Below, piece after piece: positions 15,556-24,670 of a DNA stretch of 64,000 bases. Numbering within the stretch: position 1 is the first letter of the stretch; each line of letters starts with the position of its first letter. Below the pieces are notes generated by a model. The model did not search any database, was not told where the DNA came from, and saw only the letters and a program-made list of their open reading frames with translations. Origin of the DNA: Noviherbaspirillum galbum (GTDB lineage: Bacteria; Pseudomonadota; Gammaproteobacteria; Burkholderiales; Burkholderiaceae_D); the NCBI RefSeq assembly GCF_010974945.1, contig NZ_JAAIVB010000003.1, forward strand, positions 1-64,000. Direction: 5' to 3'. A program made the translations under genes and the position numbers.

Positions 15556-17490
15556 ATGAAAAACACCATCGCCAAAGCGCTTGAAGTCACCCGCATGGAA
15601 CTCACCCTCTTCAAGCGCTTCCCGAAGTTGCGGCTGTCGGTTGCCGGCATCATCGTCATTCCCGCCCTGTATGCCTTGATCTACCTGGTGTCCGTCTGGG
15701 ATCCGGCAAGCCGGACCGGGTCGCTGCAGGCAAGCATCGTCAATCTCGACCGCGGGACCGAGGCGCGCGGCCAGCAGGTGAATCTCGGCGCGGATCTCGC
15801 GCGCTCGCTTCAGGAGAAGCACACCTTCGGTTTCGTGGAATCGCAGGATGCGGAACAGGCCCGGCGCGATGTCAGGCTGGGCAAGAGCCTGTTCGCCCTG
15901 ATCATCCCGGCCGATTTCAGCGCCAATGCGATCGGCGGAGAAACTCCCGGGGCCGGCAAGCCGGTGATCTATGCCTCCGAGGGCAACAACTACACCGGCG
16001 CCGGCTTCGCAAAGCGCTTCGCCGCCGAACTCGGCCACCAGGTCAACGAGATGCTCAATGAAAAGCGCTGGACGCTGGTGCTGGGCGAAGCAGCCGGCTC
16101 GACCGAAAAGCTTGGCCGGCTTCGTGACGGCATCTTCAAGCTGCGCGATGGCGCGCACGCGCTAGACGAGGGCCTCGGCAAGGCGGGCGAAGGATCGTCG
16201 AAGATTGCGGCGGGCACGGGCACGCTCGCCGAGAACGTCACCGCCTTGAGCGGCGGAGTCAAGCAACTTGCATCGGGTGCGCGCACGCTGGAAGCGAAGG
16301 CGCCGCCCGCGTCCGACTTGCAGGCGGTCAAGGATGGGGCGAGCCAGCTTGCGGCGGGCGAAAAAGCCATGCAGCAAGGCCTCGGCCAGCTCAACGCGGG
16401 CGCGGACAAGCTCGTGGCCGGCGCGATCGACATGCGCGACCAGACCAAGGGCATTCCCATCGTCGGCGGCAAGGTGTCGGCCGGCGCCGCCCAGCTTGCC
16501 GATGGCGCTGCCCAGCTGCAGTCCGGCCTGCGGACCACGGCGCAAGGACAGGCCAAGCTCGCCGGCGGCGCGGCCGCGCTGGACGGCGGCGTGACCAAGC
16601 TGGCCGACGGCTTCGCCGCCTATGCCGGCGGCGTATCAAAACTCGCTTCCAGCTTTCCGGCCGACGACAAGATGGATGCGCTGGCACGCGGCTCGAACGA
16701 ACTGCTCGGGGCGACGCGGCAACTTTCCGGCGGCCTGGGCCAGCTCAGGACGGGCTCGTCGCAATTGTCCGGCGGCCTCGACCTTCTGGCGGATTCGCTT
16801 CCGGCAGGCGTGGCCGGACTGACCGGCACCGCGCGCGGACTAGCGCATTCGGTCGAGCCGGCAATCGAGATCGATGCCCCGGTGGAGACCAACGGCGCCG
16901 GCTTCGCGCCGAACTTCCTGCCGGTAGCCCTCTGGCTGGGCGCGACCATGACCGCATTCATCTTCCACCTGAGGCGCCTGCCGGAGTCGGCGGACGGCTA
17001 CCCGCGGGCATCGCTTCTCCTTGGGAAGCTCGGCGTCCTGTGGCTGATCAACCTCGCGCAAGCCGTGCTGATCTTCATGATGGCCGCCTTCGTGCTGCAG
17101 ATACACGTCGTGCACATGGCGGGCCTGGCGCTCACCATGGCGGCCGCCGTGCTGACCTTCATGCTGCTCATCCTGGCCCTCGTCCGCCTGTTCGGCGACG
17201 CCGGCAAGGCGGTCGCCCTGATCCTGCTCATCTTGCAGATGTCATCGGCCGGAGGCGTCACGCCGGTCGAACTGACCAATGCCTTCTACCGCAACGTCAG
17301 TCCTTTCCTGCCATTCACCTGGGTGGTCCGCGCGGTGCGCGCCAGCATGTTCGGCGCCTACGGCAGCGAGTGGCTGTCGGCGCTCGGCATGGTTCTGCTG
17401 TTCGCCGGCATCGCCTTCCTGGTCGCCATGCTTGCCGGCAAGTGGAAGTTCGTGCCGCCGCAGGAGCATCGTCCGGCCATGGACATCTGA
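15556..17490 (+). CDS. YhgE/Pip-type membrane protein (ABC-2 permease-like)
   Basis: 644 residues from MKNTIAKALEV at 15556. One N-terminal membrane segment (IIVIPALYALIYLVSVWDP) is followed by about 400 extracytoplasmic residues. These contain many Ala/Gly-rich heptad-like repeats of the type LA.G...L..G, which predict a long helical stalk. Five or six C-terminal membrane segments resemble ABC-2 permeases. This is the layout of YhgE/phage-infection-protein (Pip) family members, known as phage receptors or ESX-related proteins in Gram-positives and poorly studied in Proteobacteria. No ATPase partner is adjacent. Confidence 0.8.
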   Translation: MKNTIAKALEVTRMELTLFKRFPKLRLSVAGIIVIPALYALIYLVSVWDPASRTGSLQASIVNLDRGTEARGQQVNLGADLARSLQEKHTFGFVESQDAEQARRDVRLGKSLFALIIPADFSANAIGGETPGAGKPVIYASEGNNYTGAGFAKRFAAELGHQVNEMLNEKRWTLVLGEAAGSTEKLGRLRDGIFKLRDGAHALDEGLGKAGEGSSKIAAGTGTLAENVTALSGGVKQLASGARTLEAKAPPASDLQAVKDGASQLAAGEKAMQQGLGQLNAGADKLVAGAIDMRDQTKGIPIVGGKVSAGAAQLADGAAQLQSGLRTTAQGQAKLAGGAAALDGGVTKLADGFAAYAGGVSKLASSFPADDKMDALARGSNELLGATRQLSGGLGQLRTGSSQLSGGLDLLADSLPAGVAGLTGTARGLAHSVEPAIEIDAPVETNGAGFAPNFLPVALWLGATMTAFIFHLRRLPESADGYPRASLLLGKLGVLWLINLAQAVLIFMMAAFVLQIHVVHMAGLALTMAAAVLTFMLLILALVRLFGDAGKAVALILLILQMSSAGGVTPVELTNAFYRNVSPFLPFTWVVRAVRASMFGAYGSEWLSALGMVLLFAGIAFLVAMLAGKWKFVPPQEHRPAMDI

Positions 17491-17544
17491 TAGCGTCTCC
17501 GCTTCCCCCGGCGCATGCGGGGACAAAACCCTCGCCTGATTGAC

Positions 17545-17582
17545 CAAAGATCAATGCCGCGCCCCCGCGGCTTGATCTTGCG
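17545..17582. repeat. Imperfect inverted repeat before cupin gene
   Basis: CAAAGATCAATGCCGCG and CGCGGCTTGATCTTG can pair around a short C-rich loop. It lies 55 bases after the YhgE stop and 126 before the cupin start, so it could be a terminator stem without a U tract or a regulator site. Confidence 0.4.
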
Positions 17583-17708
17583 CCTGCCTGACCTATGCTG
17601 TTGGCGCATACGCGCCCGCCGCCGCCCCGGCCGGGAGCCCGCGACGTCGCCCGCGCGCCTGCCCCCGCCAACGGAACATGGCAGTTCTTCATGCAAGGAG
17701 GGAACATC

Positions 17709-18092
17709 ATGAGCGCCGTACTCGAGAAATCCAAGCTGGTCCGCAAGTCATCCGATACCCCGGACGAGGTCAGGCCCTTCGCGGATAACAAGGGAAGGTT
17801 GCACGTCTATGAACTGGGTGACCACATTGCCGGCAAGGGCGAGTTCGAACCTGGCTGGCGCTGGAGCCAGCATGTGAAACCGATCGCCGGCACCGATTCG
17901 TGCCAGGCAGCCCATACGGGATTCGTGATCCAGGGCAGGATGATCGTCAAGATGGATGACGGCTCGCAGATGGAATACGGGGCTGGGGATTTCTTCTACA
18001 TGCCGCCCGGGCATGATGCGTGGGTGGTTGGGGATGAGAGGTGTGTGCTGGTGGATGTGACGGGGGTGGCGAAGTATGCCAAGCCGCATTGA
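17709..18092 (+). CDS. Cupin-domain protein
   Basis: 127 residues; the start at 17709 is fixed by AAGGAGGG 7 bases upstream. A single beta-barrel cupin: the first motif region is HVKPIAGTDSCQAAHTGFVIQGRM and the second contains GDFFYMPPGHDAWVVGD. It probably binds a metal or small ligand; the family includes dioxygenases and sensors, so the function stays open. The last 30 codons contain almost no C in third position, unlike the first part of the gene, and a dRS3-like repeat follows about 90 bases after the stop. Confidence 0.8.
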   Translation: MSAVLEKSKLVRKSSDTPDEVRPFADNKGRLHVYELGDHIAGKGEFEPGWRWSQHVKPIAGTDSCQAAHTGFVIQGRMIVKMDDGSQMEYGAGDFFYMPPGHDAWVVGDERCVLVDVTGVAKYAKPH

Positions 18093-18183
18093 GTCGTTGT
18101 GAAGGTGAGGGGTGGTGGTTTTGACTGCGGCGGTAGGTGTCATTGTCGTTCGCGCCAACCTCCGTCATTGCCGCTTGCCGCCT

Positions 18184-18213
18184 GTCATTCCCGCGAAGGC
18201 GGGAATTCCATTT
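18184..18213. repeat. dRS3-like dispersed repeat, copy 2
   Basis: Same ATTCCCGCGAAGGCGGGAAT core as copy 1. It lies in the 462-base gene-free stretch between the cupin gene and the enoyl-CoA hydratase gene. Its outer flank has diverged from the other copies. Confidence 0.85.
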
Positions 18214-18386
18214 CTGTCTTTTCTCCGGTGACCCGGTTGCGTCTCCCACTCCGTGGGGGGCTTGCCGGGACTGCCCCGGCGGACGTCAGAAGGGATAACT
18301 GGCGCCTCGCCTTCGGCATCGTGTGACGGCAAATGATGATGACTGCGGCGACCGCCACGGCCACTACATCCGCGCCCTGACTACCA

Positions 18387-18540
18387 AGCTCCCTCCCTTT
18401 CAAGGGGAGGGTTGGGGTGGGGATGGGTTTCCGGTGCAAGCAAAGAACAGCGTTGACATGACCAGCGAAATAAACCCTGTCCGCTAAGCGCAACCGAAAC
18501 CCATCCCCACCCTAGCCCTCCCCTTGAAAGGGAGGGGACT
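18387..18540. repeat. Long inverted repeat, two 50-base arms around a 54-base loop
   Basis: Arms 18387-18436 and 18491-18540 are reverse complements with only a few mismatches. Each holds CCCTTTCAAGGGGAGGG and GGTGGGGATGGGTTT on one strand. The structure could fold as a large cruciform or as a bidirectional terminator between the convergent cupin and enoyl-CoA hydratase genes. It looks like a non-coding mobile or REP-type element, but no terminal target duplication was identified. Confidence 0.75.
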
Positions 18541-18554
18541 CCGCCTCGCCTTCC

Positions 18555-19361
18555 TCACTCCCCCACGTAACGCGCCGGCCTCTTCTCGAAAAACGCATTC
18601 ACCCCTTCGCCAAAATCCCGCGTCGCCGCGCACGCCGCAAACGATTCCGCTTCCGCATCGAGCTGCCCTTGCAGATCCCGTCCGAGCGAATCGCGGATCA
18701 GCCGCTTCAGCCGCGCGAGGGCGAGCGGTGGACCATCGGCCAGGCGGCGGGCGAGCCGTTGCGTCTCTTCCTGCAGGCTGGCGGCGGGAACCACGCGGTT
18801 GACGATGCCGAGGCGCAGGGCTTCAGCGGCATCGAAGGTGTCGCCCAGCAAGGCGATTTCCATGGCCTTGCGCATGCCCACGAGGCGCGGCAGCGCCCAG
18901 GACGTGCAGCAATCGGAACTCGTGCCGATGTTGACGTAGGCAAGGTTGAATCGTGTGCCTTCCGCCGCGATGGCGAGGTCGGCCGCGAGGGCGACGCCGA
19001 GGCCGCCGCCGGCGACCGCGCCGTGCAGGCTCGCCAGCACCGGCGCGTTCATCTGCGCCAGCAGGGCGATGCCGCCATGCATGGCGTCGATCAACGCGCG
19101 CGCGGTGGGAAGCGGATCGGCGCGCATCGCCGCGAGGTCGCCGCCGGCGATGAAGGCGCGCCCTTCCCCGCTGATGACGACCACGCGCACGTCCTTGTCC
19201 TGCCAAGCCGCCTGGCAGGCAGCGAGAAAGCCGTTCGCGGTGGGAATGTCGATGGCGTTGAGCACCGTCGGCCGGTTGAAGCGGATGTGCGCGATGCCGT
19301 CGTCGCGCCAGTAGCGCAGCGGGGCGTCCGCCGCGCCGAGGTCGATGTCGTTGGCTTGCAT
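18555..19361 (-). CDS. Enoyl-CoA hydratase/isomerase family protein
   Basis: 268 residues from MQANDIDLG at 19361, with GGAGAGA upstream. Crotonase fold: the oxyanion-hole segments are FIAGGDLAAMR and LHGAVAGGGLGVALAADLAIA. It hydrates or isomerises enoyl-CoA esters in beta-oxidation-type pathways. It is the last gene of a leftward operon, 19 bases after the acyl-CoA ligase and downstream of the thiolase. The last few codons show the same C-poor composition as other gene ends near the repeats. Confidence 0.9.
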   Translation of the reverse strand: MQANDIDLGAADAPLRYWRDDGIAHIRFNRPTVLNAIDIPTANGFLAACQAAWQDKDVRVVVISGEGRAFIAGGDLAAMRADPLPTARALIDAMHGGIALLAQMNAPVLASLHGAVAGGGLGVALAADLAIAAEGTRFNLAYVNIGTSSDCCTSWALPRLVGMRKAMEIALLGDTFDAAEALRLGIVNRVVPAASLQEETQRLARRLADGPPLALARLKRLIRDSLGRDLQGQLDAEAESFAACAATRDFGEGVNAFFEKRPARYVGE

Positions 19362-19380
19362 GTTCTCTCCGTGACGGCCC

Positions 19381-21018
19381 TCAGGCCGTCGGTAAACGGT
19401 AATCGCGGAACTGCTCGCGCAGCTTGCTCTTGAGCAGCTTGCCAGTCGCGGTATGCGGCAGCTGCTCGACGAAGACGACGTCATCGGGCACCCACCATTT
19501 CGCCACGCGCTGGCTGAGATAACTCAGCAATTCTTCCCGCGTGATGTTCTGGCCGGGCCGCTTCACCGCGAGCAGCAGAGGACGTTCCTGCCACTTGGGA
19601 TGGTGCGCGGCGATGATCGCTGCTTCCTGCACCGCGGGATGGCCGACGGCGGTATTTTCCAGGTCGATGGAAGAAATCCACTCGCCGCCGGACTTGATGA
19701 CATCCTTGGCGCGATCGACCAGCTGCACGTAGCCATCAGGGTCGATGGTGGCGATGTCGCCGGTCGGGAACCAGCCGTCCTCGTCGAGCACCGGGCCGCC
19801 CTCACCCTTGAAGTAGCTGCCTGCAATCCACGGCCCGCGCACGTGCAGGTGACCATAGGCCACGCCGTCATGCGGCAAGGCCTTGCCGTCTTCGCCGACG
19901 ATCTTAAGTCCGACGCCCCATACCGCCCGCCCCGCCTTGAGCTTGACCGAGGTCTGCTCTTCGCCGGACAGTGCCGCGTGCTTGGGCAGCAGGCGGCCGA
20001 TCACGCCGATGGGACTGGTTTCCGTCATGCCCCAGCCCTGCACGTATTCCGCGCCGAAGTCGCGTTCGAGCCGCTCGATCATCGAGCGCGGGGTTGCGGC
20101 GCCGCCGACGCCGATGGTCTTCACGCCGACATCCTTGATGTCGATTTCCGGATGCTGGTCGAGGTACTGGAACAGCATCAGCCACACCGTGGGCACGGCT
20201 TGCGAGAACGTGACGCCTTCGTCGCGCATCAGTTCGTAGAGGCTTTGCCCGTCGAGATGCGGCCCGGGCATGACCAGCTTGGCGCCGACCATCGCCGTGG
20301 CGTAGGGCATGCCCCAAGCATTGGCATGGAACATCGGCACGGCGAGCAGCAGGCACATCGCGGAATTCACGCCAAAGGTATCCGGCGCGCACTCCATCAG
20401 CGAATGCAGCACCGTCGAGCGGTGGGAGTACAGCACGCCCTTGGGGTTGCCCGTCGTGCCCGAGGTATAGCAGAGCGACGATGCCGACCGCTCGTCGAAC
20501 TCGGGCCACGCGTAGTCTTCGCTTTGCGCGGCGATCAGGTCTTCGTAGCACAGCAGGTTCGGCAGGTCGATGGCGGGCATGTGCGCACGGTCGGTCATGG
20601 CGACGAAATGCCGGACCGACTTCAGCTTAGGCGCCAGTTGCTGGACCAGCGCGGCGAAGGTGATGTCGAAGAACAGGACCTTGTCTTCGGCATGGTTGAT
20701 GATGTACTCGATCTGCTCGGGGAACAGCCTCGGGTTGACGGTGTGCAGGATGGCGCCAGTGCCGGACACGCCGAAGTAAAGCTCGAGATGCCGGTGGGTG
20801 TTCCAGGCCAGGGTGCCGACCCGGTCCGAGAAAGCGACAGCTAGCGATGCCAGCGCATTGGCCACCCGCCTGGCGCGGCGCTCGACCTCGGCATAGTTGG
20901 TGCGATGGGTGCCGCCCTCCACGGTACGCGCGACGATCTCGCGCCGGGGGTGGTATTGCGCGGCGTGCTCGATGAGCGACGAGATGAGCAGCGGCCTGTC
21001 TTGCATCAGTCCTAACAT
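19381..21018 (-). CDS. Long-chain acyl-CoA synthetase (AMP-binding, FadD-like)
   Basis: 545 residues from MLGLMQDRP at 21018, with GAGGAAG upstream. Adenylate-forming enzyme motifs: [11 protein letters not shown] (P-loop), [28 protein letters not shown] and the C-terminal [13 protein letters not shown] with [13 protein letters not shown] carrying the catalytic lysine. It activates a carboxylic acid with ATP and CoA. It lies between thiolase and enoyl-CoA hydratase, so it probably supplies the CoA ester degraded by this cluster. Chain length cannot be judged from sequence alone. Confidence 0.9.
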   Translation of the reverse strand: MLGLMQDRPLLISSLIEHAAQYHPRREIVARTVEGGTHRTNYAEVERRARRVANALASLAVAFSDRVGTLAWNTHRHLELYFGVSGTGAILHTVNPRLFPEQIEYIINHAEDKVLFFDITFAALVQQLAPKLKSVRHFVAMTDRAHMPAIDLPNLLCYEDLIAAQSEDYAWPEFDERSASSLCYTSGTTGNPKGVLYSHRSTVLHSLMECAPDTFGVNSAMCLLLAVPMFHANAWGMPYATAMVGAKLVMPGPHLDGQSLYELMRDEGVTFSQAVPTVWLMLFQYLDQHPEIDIKDVGVKTIGVGGAATPRSMIERLERDFGAEYVQGWGMTETSPIGVIGRLLPKHAALSGEEQTSVKLKAGRAVWGVGLKIVGEDGKALPHDGVAYGHLHVRGPWIAGSYFKGEGGPVLDEDGWFPTGDIATIDPDGYVQLVDRAKDVIKSGGEWISSIDLENTAVGHPAVQEAAIIAAHHPKWQERPLLLAVKRPGQNITREELLSYLSQRVAKWWVPDDVVFVEQLPHTATGKLLKSKLREQFRDYRLPTA

Positions 21019-21168
21019 GGTGTCTTCCTCGTTCTCTGGCTTGTATGCGGTGCCGGCGTCGAATCGCGCCGCGTCTTGTCGGCCTGCCTGCGCCGGAAAC
21101 GATGCCCTTGCGGGCGGCGCTTCCCGTTTCCGGCTGCCGCCCCGCCGCATCGGGCGGGGCGAAGTGGG

Positions 21169-22344
<1,176 letters not shown>

Positions 22345-22443
22345 GTTGCTTCCTTATCCTTCAGTGTGGTTGTTCGATGATTTGGTGAAAAGAGAAATGT
22401 CGTGACAAGTTTGGCATTTTTTTCCGGCCTTGCCTGCCCTGCG

Positions 22444-22459
22444 TCGTCGGAAACGACGA
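22444..22459. promoter_or_regulatory. Shared palindrome, site 1 (before thiolase operon)
   Basis: TCGTCGGAAACGACGA, with exact 6-base arms around GAAA. It is 100 bases upstream of the thiolase start. Two near-identical sites occur at 24547 and 30084. Candidate binding site of the LuxR/MalT-type regulator encoded at 24671-27457. Confidence 0.7.
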
Positions 22460-22474
22460 TTTGCGTGGCATCGG

Positions 22475-23620
22475 TCAGGCCTGCATGCCATTTTCCCTCA
22501 TCCGGTCGATTGCCAGGCGGTCCACGCCCCATGCCAGCAGGGTTTCCGCGGCATTCCCCGCGGCATCGCCCCTTGCCGGTGGCGCGTCCGGCGGCGTCCG
22601 GCTGAAGCGGGGCGCCGGCGCCGGCTGGACCACGCCGTCGATTTCCATGAAGGTAGCGCGGCTGCGATTGTGCGGATGCGCCGGCGCTTCATCCCAGTCG
22701 AGCACCGGCGCGAAGCAGGCATCGCTGCCTTCCATCAGCGCACACCATTCCGCGCGCGTCCGCGTGCGGAACAAATCCGCGAGGCGGTTCTTCAGGATGG
22801 GCCAGCCGTGCACGTCCCGCTGGGCCCGGAACGCGGGATCGTCGATGCCGCATTTCTCCAGCAGCAAGGCATAGAACTGCGGCTCGATCGCGCCTACCGC
22901 GACATGCTTGCCGTCGGCGCAGGCATAGGTGTTGTAGAAGTGGGCGCCGCCGTCGAGCAGGCTCTCGCCGCGCTGGCTGCTCATGGAGCCATCTGCGTGG
23001 AACCCGTACATCATGGCCGACAGCAGCGCCGCGCCGTCCGTCATGGCCGCATCCACCACCTGTCCCTTGCCGCTGCGGCGCGCCTCGTGCACGGCGCACA
23101 TCACGCCGAAGGCGAGCAGCATGCCGCCGCCGCCGAAATCGCCGATGTAGTTCAAGGGCACGACCGGCGGCTCGCCGGGGCGGCCGATCGCATGCAGCGC
23201 GCCGGAAATCGCGATGTAATTGATGTCATGTCCCGCGGCGTGCGACAGCGGCCCGTCCTGTCCCCAGCCGGTCATGCGTCCGTAGACCAGCGCGGCATTG
23301 CGGCCCAGGCAGGCATCCGGCCCCAGCCCCAGCCTTTCCATCACGCCGGGACGGAAGCCCTCGATCAGCACATCCGCCTTCTCCACGAGGTCCAGAAGCA
23401 TGTCCGCGCTGCCGGCCTTCTTCAGGTCGACCGCGATGGAACGCCTGCCGCGCCCGAGCACGTCGTACCGCTTCCGTTCGCCGGACGCCGCGGAAGCCTG
23501 CTCCGGCCGGTCGACGCGGATGACATCCGCGCCCATGTCCGCGAGCATCATGCCGCAAAACGGCGCCGGGCCGATGCCCGCCATCTCGATGACCTTCAAT
23601 CCCGCAAGGGGTCCCGCCAT
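22475..23620 (-). CDS. CaiB/BaiF family CoA-transferase (alpha-methylacyl-CoA racemase-like)
   Basis: 381 residues from [13 protein letters not shown] at 23620, preceded by AGGAGAA. An alternative ATG at 23659 would overlap the stop of the upstream gene. Family features are [23 protein letters not shown] at the N-terminus with the aspartate of class III CoA transferases in [22 protein letters not shown]. That region with GHDINYIA is typical of alpha-methylacyl-CoA racemases. It follows the SDR gene by 38 bases. A racemase would allow beta-oxidation of 2-methyl-branched chains; a CoA-transferase role is the alternative. Confidence 0.88.
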   Translation of the reverse strand: MAGPLAGLKVIEMAGIGPAPFCGMMLADMGADVIRVDRPEQASAASGERKRYDVLGRGRRSIAVDLKKAGSADMLLDLVEKADVLIEGFRPGVMERLGLGPDACLGRNAALVYGRMTGWGQDGPLSHAAGHDINYIAISGALHAIGRPGEPPVVPLNYIGDFGGGGMLLAFGVMCAVHEARRSGKGQVVDAAMTDGAALLSAMMYGFHADGSMSSQRGESLLDGGAHFYNTYACADGKHVAVGAIEPQFYALLLEKCGIDDPAFRAQRDVHGWPILKNRLADLFRTRTRAEWCALMEGSDACFAPVLDWDEAPAHPHNRSRATFMEIDGVVQPAPAPRFSRTPPDAPPARGDAAGNAAETLLAWGVDRLAIDRMRENGMQA

Positions 23621-23658
23621 GTCGATTCTCCTGCTTTCGTTTTCCAGCCGCTCAGCCA

Positions 23659-24441
23659 TCAGCGCGGCGCCATGCGGATCGCGCCGTCGAGGCGCACGCT
23701 TTCGCCATTGAAGTATTCGGTCATGATCATGAATTCGGCGAGGGCGGCATATTCGTCCGGTTCGCCCAGCCGCTTGGGAAACGGCACCGAGGCCGCCAGC
23801 GCCTGCTTCACGTTCTCCGGCAGCGAATGCAGCAGCGTAGTGTTGAAAATGCCCGGCATGATGGTATTGACGCGGATGCCGTCGTTCATCAGGTCGCGTG
23901 CCACTGGCAAGGTCATGCCGACGATGCCGGCCTTGGAAGCGGCATAGGCAGCCTGCCCGACCTGGCCGTCTTCGGCGGCGACGGACGCTGTGTTCACGAT
24001 CGCGCCCCGCTCGCCGCCCGGAAGCGGATCGAGCGCCAGCATGCCGGCGGCGGATTTTGCCATGCATCGAAAGTTGCCGACCAGATTGATCTGGATGATG
24101 CGGTCGAAGGCATGTGTCGGGTAGTGCTTGATCTCCCCGGTCGTCTTGTCGCGGCTGGCCGTCTTGACCGCATTGCCGGTTCCGGCGCAATTCACCAGCA
24201 CCCTTTCCTGGCCGATCGCGGCGCGCGCGCGGGCGAATCCCGCGTCGACCTGTTCTTCGGAGGTGACGTCCACCTTGCAGAACACGCCGCCAAGTTCCGC
24301 CGCGAGCGCCTCGCCCTGCCCGGCATTGAGATCGAAGATCGCCACCTTCACGCCTCGCCCCGCGAGACGGCGCGCGGTGGCTTCGCCCAGGCCCGACGCG
24401 CCGCCGGTAATGACTGCCGAAATGGTGTTGTCTAGCTTCAT
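23659..24441 (-). CDS. SDR family 3-hydroxyacyl-CoA dehydrogenase-type protein
   Basis: 260 residues from [11 protein letters not shown] at 24441, with GAGGAG upstream. The Rossmann motif is [12 protein letters not shown], followed by VNCAGTGNA, the catalytic serine in [13 protein letters not shown] and YAASK with catalytic Tyr and Lys. It resembles type II 3-hydroxyacyl-CoA dehydrogenases (HSD10-like), which act on short and methyl-branched substrates. First gene of the SDR-CaiB operon, divergent from the LAL regulator gene, with shared palindrome site 2 between them. Confidence 0.9.
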   Translation of the reverse strand: MKLDNTISAVITGGASGLGEATARRLAGRGVKVAIFDLNAGQGEALAAELGGVFCKVDVTSEEQVDAGFARARAAIGQERVLVNCAGTGNAVKTASRDKTTGEIKHYPTHAFDRIIQINLVGNFRCMAKSAAGMLALDPLPGGERGAIVNTASVAAEDGQVGQAAYAASKAGIVGMTLPVARDLMNDGIRVNTIMPGIFNTTLLHSLPENVKQALAASVPFPKRLGEPDEYAALAEFMIMTEYFNGESVRLDGAIRMAPR

Positions 24442-24546
24442 GTTGCTCCTCGCGGTGGATGGCGTTCGTACCGGCGCTACCGGCAGCGGCGGACCCGCGC
24501 CATGTTTTGTCTGGAGCCAGTGTAGGCAGGCCGGCGAGGCGCGGCA

Positions 24547-24562
24547 TCGTCGGAAGCGACGA
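24547..24562. promoter_or_regulatory. Shared palindrome, site 2 (between SDR and LAL regulator)
   Basis: TCGTCGGAAGCGACGA. It is 106 bases upstream of the SDR start and 109 upstream of the divergent regulator start, so it could serve both operon control and autoregulation. Confidence 0.7.
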
Positions 24563-24670
24563 ATTCCGGCACGCATCATCAAGCGTGTTCCCGGGGAAAG
24601 ATTTCCCTTGATTTGCCTCAAGCAGGCAGGAAGTGTATGACCGGCTTGTGGGCTAGAATAAGCTGGTGCG

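Noticed and set aside
17537-17555. FNR box before the cupin gene
   Set aside because: TTGACCAAAGATCAA has seven bases between TTGA and TCAA instead of six, and it forms part of a longer inverted repeat.
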